DNA of 37,276 bases, taken from positions 1-37,276 of IMG/VR virus record IMGVR_UViG_3300031951_000542. The stretch is one strand, 5' to 3'. A program made the translations under genes and the position numbers. Source of the stretch: a virus. The notes below the pieces were generated by a model, which was not told the origin of the DNA, searched no databases, and worked only from the letters and a program-made list of their open reading frames with translations. Numbering within the stretch: position 1 is the first letter of the stretch; every line of letters starts with the position of its first letter. Shown here one piece after another: positions 22,871-31,463 of this stretch.

Positions 22871-23620
22871 TTATGGGTAACTTTTGAATACCTGTGAAGA
22901 AATAGCAAATAATTCTACAGCGCTAGAGCTTGTATTTTCAAGCAATACCTGCATGTAGTATCCGCGTGCTCCGTAAGACTCAGCAACTGCGTTCTTGACA
23001 AACATCACAAAGTTTCCAACAACAGGAACTGTTCCACCAACAACCATTACAATAGTGACAGAGTTTGACGCAACTGCAGTAACTTGCCCAGACACTAATG
23101 GAGTTCCTGCTGGGACTACATATATCAAGTCGCCAATGCTTACGGTAGACCCAATGTCAAATAAGAAGTCTATTCTATATGTGGCAGCAGCAACTAGAGT
23201 AACGGCAGATGCACTTCCAACGCCCTGTGTTGACAAAGCCTTGTAATCAATGGTATCTGGATTTCTTCTGATATATGTAAAGTAGTCCCCTTCCTTTAAC
23301 TCAAAGTAAGACGCCTCCATGACTCCAGAGTTTAAGTCCGTGGTGATGGTGGTCTTCCATGGAGAGTCAGTCTCACATGCGATAGTCTTAAACATCTTTG
23401 ACTCGCTAGGAGCGTCATTAAACACCACAGTTACTGTTGATGGGTCCGAGGCAGCTCCATACCAGCTATTCCGTGTAGCATTTGTGTTATGCTTCCATAA
23501 CTCACCGCTCTTGAACGTGTACAAAAAATTGTTCATGTTGGTCATCCATTCCGGATAGTAAGAGTGGAACGATGTCCACCCTTCTAGCATTGGTGAGTAT
23601 GTAAGAGTATAATTAGCCAT
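22871..23620 (-). CDS. Tail-associated structural protein
   Basis: A 249-residue, beta-rich protein. The first ~125 residues carry a pattern seen in tail proteins of Bacteroidetes phages (from memory): EGWTSFHSYYPEWM, then NNFLYTFKSGELWKHN, then FELKEGDYFTYIRR. A beta-sandwich-like region (residues ~130-210, rich in Val, Thr, Ala, with GDLIYVVPAG) and a short C-terminal part follow. It stands directly downstream of the 1954-aa nozzle protein and probably decorates or closes the tail tip. No enzymatic motif is visible. It has its own TAACTTTG box 4 nt before ATG, indicating a separate promoter. Confidence 0.7.
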   Translation of the reverse strand: MANYTLTYSPMLEGWTSFHSYYPEWMTNMNNFLYTFKSGELWKHNTNATRNSWYGAASDPSTVTVVFNDAPSESKMFKTIACETDSPWKTTITTDLNSGVMEASYFELKEGDYFTYIRRNPDTIDYKALSTQGVGSASAVTLVAAATYRIDFLFDIGSTVSIGDLIYVVPAGTPLVSGQVTAVASNSVTIVMVVGGTVPVVGNFVMFVKNAVAESYGARGYYMQVLLENTSSSAVELFAISSQVFKSYP

Positions 23621-23624
23621 TACG

Positions 23625-23632
23625 CAAAGTTA
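23625..23632 (-). promoter_or_regulatory. Bacteroidetes -7 box (TAACTTTG)
   Basis: The minus-strand TAACTTTG fills the 17-nt gap between the nozzle gene and the 249-aa gene and ends 4 nt before the ATG at 23620. The predicted transcript is leaderless. No -33 element is recognised. Confidence 0.5.
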
Positions 23633-23637
23633 CAACA

Positions 23638-26600
23638 TTAGCAGGCTTCTGTTGATGTCCAGGCCGATCCACTCCAGTAGTGTGCATTCAACAAATCAGC
23701 AGAGCTCTTGTAGTATCCAGCTCCCGCAACGGTAGTTCCAGAAGAGTTCAAGTACAACGTTCCGCTTACGCCAATAGTACCATCTGTCCAGTAAGAGTAG
23801 TAGTTCGTGTCAGCACAAACAACAGACTTAGTTCCAGCATCTGTCAAGAACACCTCGGTAAGCCCAGGCGCCTCTCCGGTACATATTGCACAGCTAGCAG
23901 ACGTTACCAATGTGGTAGGCACAGTGAATGTGGCAGCCTGAGGAGAAACATTGGCTGTTTTGGTCCAGCAGTTACCATCAGATGTCTTGAATATTGTTCC
24001 ATTGGCAATAACCCTAACTACTGCATCGTATAGAACCGCACTGTAAGTACTGTTACACAACGTAGCTTGGTAGTATCCACCGGCAGGAGGAACTGGAGGA
24101 GTTGGAGGAGTAGATCCACAGTTGAATACAGATTCTACAACACCATCGTTGCCAATCTTGATGGCTTGGTTATTGTTTGTCTTGTACCAAGAACTAGACC
24201 CTTCAAATACATTTCCTCCTCTAGCTTGTAAGAATACAGTGTCTCCAACGATTGGATAGGTATAATATCCGTTGTGGTACAAGTTATCCCATCCGAGAAC
24301 CAACAATGCACATGCAGCAGAAGACGTTCCCTGTCCATTGATGAACACTTCAAATTGTGTAGCTGGATTATCGTTTAATACTGATGACACGGTTACTTGA
24401 GTTGTTGGTCCAGTTCCGAAGCAGTTGGTAGCAGTGAATGCTGCTGGATACTCTCCAATACCCTCTACTGTTCCGCTAATGATACCGGTTGTTGAATCAA
24501 AGTTAAGGCCAGCTGGCAATGAGAATCCAGAGCACGCTCCTTCAACTGTCAGTGTGGCGTCTGCAGATCCAGAGATCTGGCTAACAGTTCCAGACGCAAA
24601 ACAGCGAGAAGATGTCTGTCCTCCAGATACCACAATGGTTTCATAGTATCCAGTCTCACAGTTTGCTCCGTAGAACACAGCTCCCTCTGATCCACCAAAG
24701 AAACTAAAGTTACTGCACGCAGAAACAAGTGTGTAGCTTGTAGGATTGTTAGTTGCAGGCACTTTGAAGTTCACAGACTGTCCTGAAACAAACTCCATGT
24801 TTGACGCAGTCACAATTGGAGGGGCAGTCTCAGAGCACACGCAAGATGAAATCTCGGTAACCACGCCATTGGAAGTTACAAACATCAAGTTTGTTCCTGT
24901 CTTATGATACGCATTTCCGCCATCGTAAACTGACGATCCGGTTGAGTCATTATAGATTGTGCAACCAATAGACACCACACCACCATCAGCATTGTGATAC
25001 TTTGTAGTCGATGGTGTTTGAGAGCATACGTTATCAATAGTTCCGTTTGTCGTGTCAAGCGTAAACGAAGTCAACGAAGCGCATCCAGTTGTAGCTGTCC
25101 AGCTATTTGATGATAGTGGAGAGTATACAGTAAGAACTGTTTCCTCTGTTGAAGTTCTAACAAAACCTAATGTTCCTGTGCTATTGTTAACCAGGCCATT
25201 GTATGGCTCAACCAATGCAATCTCCGCTTCTGGAACACCGGCCGCGATCAATGCATTGTAGTTGGCTAAGCTGTTTAGACCAACATACCCAGAGTCGGCA
25301 ACTACGTTTCCGCCAACAGAGATAACAAATCTGTCTGGTGTTGACTGTGCGTCGTAAGAGAATGACACCCGGCCAATATTAGCGCCCATATTTACAACAG
25401 TTGGAATTGTTGCAGCTACGCCACTATAAGACACTGCAGATCCGCACGCTACGGTATTTCTGTAGTCCCAGATAAGATAAAGGTATTGTTCGTTTGATGG
25501 TGCAGAGTAAACAAATGTTCCAGAATACTCTGTGCCAACCAATGACATAGTTACTGGAGTAGCGAGACTCAGTACTGTTGCATAGTCCTCCTGTGTGTAT
25601 TCGGTATTTGACACCAAGTAGTACACCTTGTTTCCTGCAGTTGGAATGAACGGATTCAACTCTGCGTCCAAAGCAGATGTAGCGTCCTTGTATGCATACA
25701 CAGTAACTGTATCGCCAGGGGCTGGGATTCCATTGGTTCCAGCCACGTCAGACGCTGTGTCAAACAAGCTAACATCAACAGGCTTGAAGATGGTATCGTT
25801 GAACTCATACCCTGCCGTTGTAGAGCTAGAGTAGTTGTACTTCTGAGTACCAACCTTACCAGACTCTTCTGGAGATCCAATAACGAATGTAGATCTACGC
25901 TTGATTACTGTTGCAGTCTGTGTGATGGTAAAGGTCCTAACAACACCACAGCTAGCTGTAATTGTAAGCGTAGCAGTTCTAGGAACTCCTGTATTGTTGG
26001 CAGCGATATCAGCCTCAACATCTTGGTTTCCAGTTCCGCTTGATGGCGCTACGGTCATCCATACTGGAATGTTTGTAATAACCCAGCCAGAGTTAGACTG
26101 AATGTCGAATATGTTCTTGGTCTGAGACGTCTTGTCTACAGTAATTGAAGACGGAGTTACAACTAGTTCACAAGGAGAAGCTGTGTCGTCGTTAGACGCC
26201 AGTACATACATTTGGTTATACGGATCAAATGTACCTATCTTTTGTCTGTTGATACCAGCAATAAATAGGTCCTTAAACCAATCACGCATACCTTGCATTG
26301 AAATCTCCTGGATAGAGTTTCCTGCAACTCTCAGTGCTACACCGCGTCTAGCGTCTGTGAAGAACAAGTCACTTCCCCATACCGCAAAGCTTTCTGGGTT
26401 CAAGCTAATTCCGTATTCGCCAGGGAATGCGATCTGCGTTCCAAGAATCTCTGGAACCGTAGAGATAGTACCACCGCCAACAGAGTCGCTGATTAAGTTC
26501 TTTCCATACAATACCACAGACACCTTGTTCTCTTGGAATACCACCAAGTCAGTGTCTCTAGCATAAAGCTTTTGAATGCTACCAAAGAATCTATCTACAT

Positions 26601-29502
26601 ACTTGAAGTTCGCAGTAGACAAGTTAAACTCGTTAAGCCTGTTTGTTCCGGTATCTTCACGGAAAACTCCGCTATATGTAAGACCATTTGTTACCTGCTC
26701 CTGTTCGTAGTTCTCAACGTTAGACAATACGCGAGGGCTGTACTTCATTAATGACCCATTGAAGTCATCTCTGATACGGTCGCTCTCTACGCCATTTCTA
26801 AAGCAGAATGCATTGTATACATTGTCCAAGCTAACCACTGCCGCTTTCTTTGACGTTCCTGCCGTAGCTCTTGTTTGGTTTGTTACGTTTCCAGAGTGTA
26901 AGCCATTAACAACATCGAATGTCGCAGCCTCGTGGTAGATATCCGCATCGCTTGATGTTGGTACAGTTTCTAGAATCGTTGGATTCTCCACTTGAGTCAG
27001 AGAGAAGTCTACTGTAAGTAGTGAGCGCTCGCAGTCTGTCAAGCTTCCAGGAGTATTACCGTATCCAAGGATGTACATCCTTACGGCTCCATAAAGAGAC
27101 TGCCTTGTTTCGTTTATATTGTCCTTTATTCTAAAAACTACAGACCTTCTAAAGAAGATGCTCTTGTACCCCTTGTTCCCGTCCGCCATCATGACAAACT
27201 TGGTATAAGCCCCATCCTCAATAAACCACTCTTCGATGTTCGCGTAGTTTCTAGAAGAAACAAATGTTTGCACAGGCTGATCAGATCCACCCACAACTTT
27301 AGTCTCGTCTATCTTGATGGTAATTACAGCCCCAGCCTTTATCTCTAAGTCCTCTTCTGTTGCATTAATACCAGGGACGGCAGTGGTCTGAAGTGCTCCA
27401 GGAATAATAGCACAAGACCCAATGGGATCGTTTTTTCCGTTCCAAGCTGTGCGGTCACCAAAATAGTTAAGTCCATTGTCTGAGCGACAGTTTATTCTCC
27501 AGCTATCGCCAATTGTGTGGCCATTTACTGTAGCAAACTTAATATTAGCAATGTCTCTTCCGTCCTCATCTTTTAGTATTTGATTGGCCCCTGTAATTGC
27601 AATCTTAGAACCAAGTACTTGAGAGGACCCGAACATTGTGTACTTAAATGTATTTATACCATCGATAGTTACCGTATAACGAATATCCTTTGTAGTACCC
27701 ATGGATATCCACTGAGGATCCACAGATAGGTTGTTCAATCCAACCCCGTAGAATATGGGAGGCTCAATCAACGCCTTCCTGTCCAAAAGTGGGTTTATTG
27801 TCTCCTTGCTACACAACAATCGACCAACACCAGTGCGTCCTTTACCTACAGACTTGTATGTAAATAGACTGTCCTCGTTAAACGCGTTGTTGTTGTCTAC
27901 TTTTATCTTCAAGTATACACCAGCCACATTGGGTCTTGCGCTGTTGTTCAAGAAGTCCTTTGGCTTCACCTCTAGCTCTAGAACTTTATATTGCTGAGCA
28001 CTGTATGTAATTCCAAGAGGATTTGCCTTGATGGTGATATAGTCGTTCGCTTTTACCTTATCTACGTCTGACTCGTTGATGAGCATGTATACGAATGGTC
28101 CGTCAACATAAAACAACGTAGGATAAATGGTATAGTATGCGCCCTTGTTTTGCTTGATCATGATACGATACTTTGTAGCAAAAGCAGGTGCCTCGTTATT
28201 GATGTTCACCAACAACTTGTTAGATGTGTCAGAGTTCTCTGGGCCAATATAGACAGAGTTGTCTACAGAAGTAAGCACAGTGCTCATTCTTCCGTATGCG
28301 TCAACATAAGAAATGCCGATCTCGTAGTCTCTGTCACTACGCATTGTCTTCACAGGAGTTCCTACAACATACGATGTAGACAACTTGCTCTCTGGAACAA
28401 CCTCTACTCCGTAGTTCATTGTGATGCCTTTGTTTGCGATATCTACAATGTTGTAAAACTGAGTGTAGTTTCCATAAACCAAGCGACTACCGATCAGGTC
28501 TTGAGCTTTGGCTTTTAACGGAACGTTATCAAATAATCTTGTCAGCTGATTAGCAGGAAGAACACTGTAAAGTTTATTGTTTGAAAAAGACTGAAGCGTT
28601 GCTGTAGTTCCAGATAAGCTAACAGAGCTAACATTTCCAGATACTATCTCTGCTCTTGAGAAGTTGTCTACTACATTCACATTCAATCCAGACGCATCTC
28701 TAAATACCAACTGGATCTCTTTTACGTTATCAGATCCAATGTCAAATGAAACATCTACAGCATTGTATGTGTTTACCATAGACTTGTTTACACCGGTTCC
28801 GTAGTCGTACTGAAAGTCCTTTGGGAAGAATGCCACCTCAGAGAACGGAGCAAGAGAGCTGTACTCGTTGTTCTGATACTTGTATCTATAAGAGAAGTAC
28901 AAGAACTTGTCTGTCATGTTGTTTGTGTCAGACCCGTCGTTCTTTAGTGTTAATGTAGGTGCAGTAAGCGGTGGCTTTACAATAACATTGATGTCCTCTT
29001 CTGTAAATGCATTGTATGCGTAATTCTGTTTGGTGTCAATTCTCCTTGGAGGATTAAGACCATCGGTCCAGAAAAGCAAGTCACTAATATAGTTCACTCC
29101 AGTAATTAAGTACTGAGTGTTGAAATTCAATATGTTTGCAGATCCAACTCTCGTGTCCATCACGTGCACGGTAGTTAATCCGGTAAGCTCGTTGTATGAT
29201 GCGATGATGTTTCCACCAACGGCCTTTACAAACCAGAAAATAAGAAACTCAGAAGGCACAGCAATTGAACCAATTGCCTTAGCTCCTGTCAGAGAAAATG
29301 CAGATCCAGAAAATGCAGTGGCCGCAGCAGCTAGTCCACTGACCTTGGTATTCCCTAATTCATTCGACAAAGCTCCAACGTCAGACCCCTCGGAGGTTCC
29401 GACGGTCACGTTCATTGCATCTCTGTATTGTCCATCCGGGATCAGGCGCTCGTCCAGATCCTTATTCATTATACCAGCTACTAGGGTTCTCTTTAATTCC
29501 AT
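23638..29502 (-). CDS. Tail nozzle/muzzle protein with BACON domain and C-terminal repeats
   Basis: A 1954-residue protein. Residues 1-~1100 begin with NKDLDERLIPDGQYRDAMNV and contain repeated beta-blades, as in podovirus nozzle (T7 gp12-like) and crAss-like muzzle proteins. Residues ~1109-1203 form a BACON domain: SSITVD, NIFDIQSNSGWVIT, WMTVAPSSGTGN, RTATLTITASCG, RTFTITQ. Beta-rich modules follow, among them a He_PIG-like Ig domain (~1655-1690, LPAGLNFDSTTGIISGTV). The last ~200 residues carry degenerate Tyr/Cys-rich repeats with GT-x-LY-x-N and WYK/YYK motifs, likely receptor-binding. BACON domains are often glycan- or mucin-associated in Bacteroidetes proteins. Its start overlaps the upstream adaptor stop (TAATG). 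Confidence 0.85.
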   Translation of the reverse strand: MELKRTLVAGIMNKDLDERLIPDGQYRDAMNVTVGTSEGSDVGALSNELGNTKVSGLAAAATAFSGSAFSLTGAKAIGSIAVPSEFLIFWFVKAVGGNIIASYNELTGLTTVHVMDTRVGSANILNFNTQYLITGVNYISDLLFWTDGLNPPRRIDTKQNYAYNAFTEEDINVIVKPPLTAPTLTLKNDGSDTNNMTDKFLYFSYRYKYQNNEYSSLAPFSEVAFFPKDFQYDYGTGVNKSMVNTYNAVDVSFDIGSDNVKEIQLVFRDASGLNVNVVDNFSRAEIVSGNVSSVSLSGTTATLQSFSNNKLYSVLPANQLTRLFDNVPLKAKAQDLIGSRLVYGNYTQFYNIVDIANKGITMNYGVEVVPESKLSTSYVVGTPVKTMRSDRDYEIGISYVDAYGRMSTVLTSVDNSVYIGPENSDTSNKLLVNINNEAPAFATKYRIMIKQNKGAYYTIYPTLFYVDGPFVYMLINESDVDKVKANDYITIKANPLGITYSAQQYKVLELEVKPKDFLNNSARPNVAGVYLKIKVDNNNAFNEDSLFTYKSVGKGRTGVGRLLCSKETINPLLDRKALIEPPIFYGVGLNNLSVDPQWISMGTTKDIRYTVTIDGINTFKYTMFGSSQVLGSKIAITGANQILKDEDGRDIANIKFATVNGHTIGDSWRINCRSDNGLNYFGDRTAWNGKNDPIGSCAIIPGALQTTAVPGINATEEDLEIKAGAVITIKIDETKVVGGSDQPVQTFVSSRNYANIEEWFIEDGAYTKFVMMADGNKGYKSIFFRRSVVFRIKDNINETRQSLYGAVRMYILGYGNTPGSLTDCERSLLTVDFSLTQVENPTILETVPTSSDADIYHEAATFDVVNGLHSGNVTNQTRATAGTSKKAAVVSLDNVYNAFCFRNGVESDRIRDDFNGSLMKYSPRVLSNVENYEQEQVTNGLTYSGVFREDTGTNRLNEFNLSTANFKYVDRFFGSIQKLYARDTDLVVFQENKVSVVLYGKNLISDSVGGGTISTVPEILGTQIAFPGEYGISLNPESFAVWGSDLFFTDARRGVALRVAGNSIQEISMQGMRDWFKDLFIAGINRQKIGTFDPYNQMYVLASNDDTASPCELVVTPSSITVDKTSQTKNIFDIQSNSGWVITNIPVWMTVAPSSGTGNQDVEADIAANNTGVPRTATLTITASCGVVRTFTITQTATVIKRRSTFVIGSPEESGKVGTQKYNYSSSTTAGYEFNDTIFKPVDVSLFDTASDVAGTNGIPAPGDTVTVYAYKDATSALDAELNPFIPTAGNKVYYLVSNTEYTQEDYATVLSLATPVTMSLVGTEYSGTFVYSAPSNEQYLYLIWDYRNTVACGSAVSYSGVAATIPTVVNMGANIGRVSFSYDAQSTPDRFVISVGGNVVADSGYVGLNSLANYNALIAAGVPEAEIALVEPYNGLVNNSTGTLGFVRTSTEETVLTVYSPLSSNSWTATTGCASLTSFTLDTTNGTIDNVCSQTPSTTKYHNADGGVVSIGCTIYNDSTGSSVYDGGNAYHKTGTNLMFVTSNGVVTEISSCVCSETAPPIVTASNMEFVSGQSVNFKVPATNNPTSYTLVSACSNFSFFGGSEGAVFYGANCETGYYETIVVSGGQTSSRCFASGTVSQISGSADATLTVEGACSGFSLPAGLNFDSTTGIISGTVEGIGEYPAAFTATNCFGTGPTTQVTVSSVLNDNPATQFEVFINGQGTSSAACALLVLGWDNLYHNGYYTYPIVGDTVFLQARGGNVFEGSSSWYKTNNNQAIKIGNDGVVESVFNCGSTPPTPPVPPAGGYYQATLCNSTYSAVLYDAVVRVIANGTIFKTSDGNCWTKTANVSPQAATFTVPTTLVTSASCAICTGEAPGLTEVFLTDAGTKSVVCADTNYYSYWTDGTIGVSGTLYLNSSGTTVAGAGYYKSSADLLNAHYWSGSAWTSTEAC

Positions 29503-30401
29503 TACTTGATCCAGTTTCCTTGATTTCTCAATACCATCAAAATACGATTGGGCTTGATATTAGAAAGTCTGATCTTAGCGTTTCTAAGCATTGCAGACTT
29601 TTCTTCTCTCGCTCTACGTACAACGTACTCTTGCACTCCCACTTTGTTATTCAAGATAGCCCACTTGATGTAGCTATAAATAAAGTCTTCTGCCAACTTG
29701 TTTACTTTAACTGCATCATCATCGCCGTTCTCAAGACCATCAGATATGTACTCAATCACTACAAGTCTGTTACTCATGCCAGAGCTAAAGTTGATTACGC
29801 CAGACGCCTTGTCAATTCTGAATGTTGGGTTAACATTGGCAACCTCTGAGTTTAATCCGAAGTACCCACCCAAGTCGTAGTTGAAGTACCAGTAGTCATC
29901 AATATTCCATCCCCAACGCCCGTTGGCCCATCCCTCACCTGTAAACAATGTCTGTGGGTATCCTTGAATTCTCTTGATGTCTAGCTCTGACGTACCTGTA
30001 ATAACGCTACCGTTTTGGTCGTAAAGTATGTTGTCGCTAGAATCTTTCAAGTATGCCTGTGCGTAGTTCACATTCATGTTCTCGCTAAGCGTAAACAACG
30101 TGCCCTCAACCTCCATAGAGATCCTCGCATAGTTAACGTAGTCTGGAGGTAATACCAACTTAAGGTCTTCTCCAACGTTAATCTCTAACACTTTTACATT
30201 TCTGGCCGCGTCATAGTTCAACTCCTGTATTGCACGCTTTGCGTGGAACAGTACGTTGTATCTCTTTGTAACGCCTATTAATTTGTCATCGCCAACATAC
30301 ATAAGCATGAAGTTATTCACTATGTCAGATAGGCTGACATATTGGTAATCCCCGCTATTGTTAGGATCTGAGTAGTATGCTTGATTAGTTATGTATGCCA
30401 T
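29502..30401 (-). CDS. Head-tail adaptor / tail ring protein
   Basis: A 299-residue protein without signal or membrane segment. It has an N-terminal helical part (LSDIVNNFMLMYVGDDKLIG, then RYNVLFHAKRAIQELNYDA), a strand region KVLEINVGEDLKLVLPPDYVNYARISM, a Trp/Tyr-rich loop (WANGRWGWNIDDYWYFNYD) and a C-terminal helical bundle ending in a basic tail. The LPPDY motif after a helical hairpin is characteristic of gp11-like adaptor or ring proteins joining portal to nozzle (family recognition from memory). Its place between another connector and the nozzle gene fits. Both ends overlap the neighbouring genes as TAATG, so the three are translated together. Confidence 0.7.
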   Translation of the reverse strand: MAYITNQAYYSDPNNSGDYQYVSLSDIVNNFMLMYVGDDKLIGVTKRYNVLFHAKRAIQELNYDAARNVKVLEINVGEDLKLVLPPDYVNYARISMEVEGTLFTLSENMNVNYAQAYLKDSSDNILYDQNGSVITGTSELDIKRIQGYPQTLFTGEGWANGRWGWNIDDYWYFNYDLGGYFGLNSEVANVNPTFRIDKASGVINFSSGMSNRLVVIEYISDGLENGDDDAVKVNKLAEDFIYSYIKWAILNNKVGVQEYVVRRAREEKSAMLRNAKIRLSNIKPNRILMVLRNQGNWIK

Positions 30402-31093
30402 TAGCTTTGCTTAGTTTGCTCAGTGTTGTCAGACCCGGTCGCGAACTGTACAACCTCTGCCTCACGAAGATTAACACCAGCGTATGACAAAATTTTATAT
30501 ACTAGGTCGTTTTGTGCGCTTTCCGGAAGCTCAAAGTCTTGATAGTCAAGAGCTGACTGGTTGAATATAGGCGAGCCTGCCACGACAGTATATGTCCACT
30601 TAGGATCAAGAGGGTAGCGAACATACAACGAACTGACGTTGCTCTGGATGGTCGTGGGGTAAACTTTAATATCATTGCCTTTTTGGTAGTATGCAGGATA
30701 GGCTACGGTTGGTGCAGTAATGTTAGAGTTTAACAAATTCATGACCTTGTTCTGGGCCACAAATTCAATTTCTTTAGTACCGTATAGTACAACATTAATG
30801 TAATACCAATCGCTAGGAAGGGCAAACGATTCAGTAACGCCTGAATACGATAAATTGCTAGATGTAGAAAATGTATCAATTGTCTCCGCTATATTCTTCT
30901 GAATGTCTGAGTAACCGTCATTAGCCAACCTTCCATTTCTTTTGTTCACCCAGTTGGTGTAGTCGTAGAAGTACTGCTCAAATATCTCAAGCTGTGCTTG
31001 TTTGGCAAATAGGTTGAACTCTTCCGGTGTAATGTAACCGTTGTTATCCTTATTAAGGATAGCCATAACAGTATTTCTAACCGTGTTTATCAT
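30401..31093 (-). CDS. Head-tail connector protein with EF-hand-like loop
   Basis: A 230-residue protein starting MINTVRNTVM. The frame is open 10 codons further, but that stretch would be read through the TATCTTTG promoter box 7 nt before this ATG, so 31093 is preferred. Residues ~14-26 form an EF-hand-like loop, NKDNNGYITPEEF (ligand positions N, D, N, T, E), suggesting a bound calcium. The middle has an LPSDWYYINVV motif like the LPPDY of the next protein, and a strand-rich core (IKVYPTT, LYVRYPLDPKW). It probably forms the first ring under the portal. It starts the operon that continues with the adaptor and the nozzle protein. Confidence 0.7.
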   Translation of the reverse strand: MINTVRNTVMAILNKDNNGYITPEEFNLFAKQAQLEIFEQYFYDYTNWVNKRNGRLANDGYSDIQKNIAETIDTFSTSSNLSYSGVTESFALPSDWYYINVVLYGTKEIEFVAQNKVMNLLNSNITAPTVAYPAYYQKGNDIKVYPTTIQSNVSSLYVRYPLDPKWTYTVVAGSPIFNQSALDYQDFELPESAQNDLVYKILSYAGVNLREAEVVQFATGSDNTEQTKQS

Positions 31094-31100
31094 GTCATCA

Positions 31101-31108
31101 CAAAGATA
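31101..31108 (-). promoter_or_regulatory. Bacteroidetes -7 box (TATCTTTG), connector-adaptor-nozzle operon
   Basis: The minus-strand TATCTTTG ends 7 nt before the ATG at 31093 and stands directly behind the terminator at 31111-31139. It resets the connector start codon. No -33 element is recognisable because the upstream DNA is the terminator A/T run. Confidence 0.55.
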
Positions 31109-31110
31109 AC

Positions 31111-31139
31111 AAAAAAAGGCCACCCCTTACGAGATGGCC
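31111..31139 (-). terminator. Intrinsic terminator after the 93-aa gene
   Basis: On the minus strand GGCCAT (31139-31134) pairs with GTGGCC (31123-31118) and is followed by seven T residues (31117-31111). It sits 24 nt after the stop at 31163 and abuts the promoter of the next operon. Confidence 0.7.
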
Positions 31140-31162
31140 CTATTTTTAAATAGTGTTAATGT

Positions 31163-31444
31163 TTACGCTACGGCAATTCCACTTACTGCGTATGGAAGAT
31201 TAGATACGCTGTATGTAACATAAGTCCAAGAAGTCTGCAAAGCAGCAACTACGGCATTTTGAATTGCGTCACGCTGTGTCTCGTCTCCGGCACCGGCGGT
31301 GGCATGTGTAAGTGTAACTACCTTACCGCCTCCGTAAGTAATAGTAACTGTGGTTGTAGAGGCTTGCTCGATCAAGATGATTCCGGTAGCCTGAACTAGC
31401 TGGCTTTGTTCGCTAGTAACTGGGATGCTTAAAAATTTTTCCAT
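31163..31444 (-). CDS. Small beta-rich virion-region protein
   Basis: A 93-residue protein starting MEKFLSIPV. An upstream ATG at 31519 would lie inside the preceding gene and read through a TATATTTG box 4 nt before this start, so 31444 is chosen. The sequence is strand-rich and neutral (GIILIEQASTTTVTITYGGGKVVTL) with many Thr, Val and Ala, and ends in PYAVSGIAVA. The size, composition and place among head genes would suit a decoration or minor capsid protein, but no family is recognised. It forms its own transcription unit: promoter in front, strong terminator behind. Confidence 0.75.
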   Translation of the reverse strand: MEKFLSIPVTSEQSQLVQATGIILIEQASTTTVTITYGGGKVVTLTHATAGAGDETQRDAIQNAVVAALQTSWTYVTYSVSNLPYAVSGIAVA

Positions 31445-31448
31445 ACAA

Positions 31449-31456
31449 CAAATATA
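31449..31456 (-). promoter_or_regulatory. Bacteroidetes -7 box (TATATTTG)
   Basis: The minus-strand TATATTTG fills the 19-nt gap between two genes and ends 4 nt before the ATG at 31444. It predicts a leaderless transcript for the 93-aa gene. No -33 element is seen. Confidence 0.5.
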
Positions 31457-31463
31457 CACATAA

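Noticed and set aside
23638-24990. Variable repeat of a diversity-generating retroelement
   Set aside because: No reverse transcriptase gene and no template-like near-copy of the C-terminal sequence were seen in the window.
31094-31123. Ten-codon N-terminal extension of the connector protein (start 31123)
   Set aside because: It would be read through the TATCTTTG box and up to the terminator T-run; the ATG at 31093 fits the promoter spacing used by other genes.
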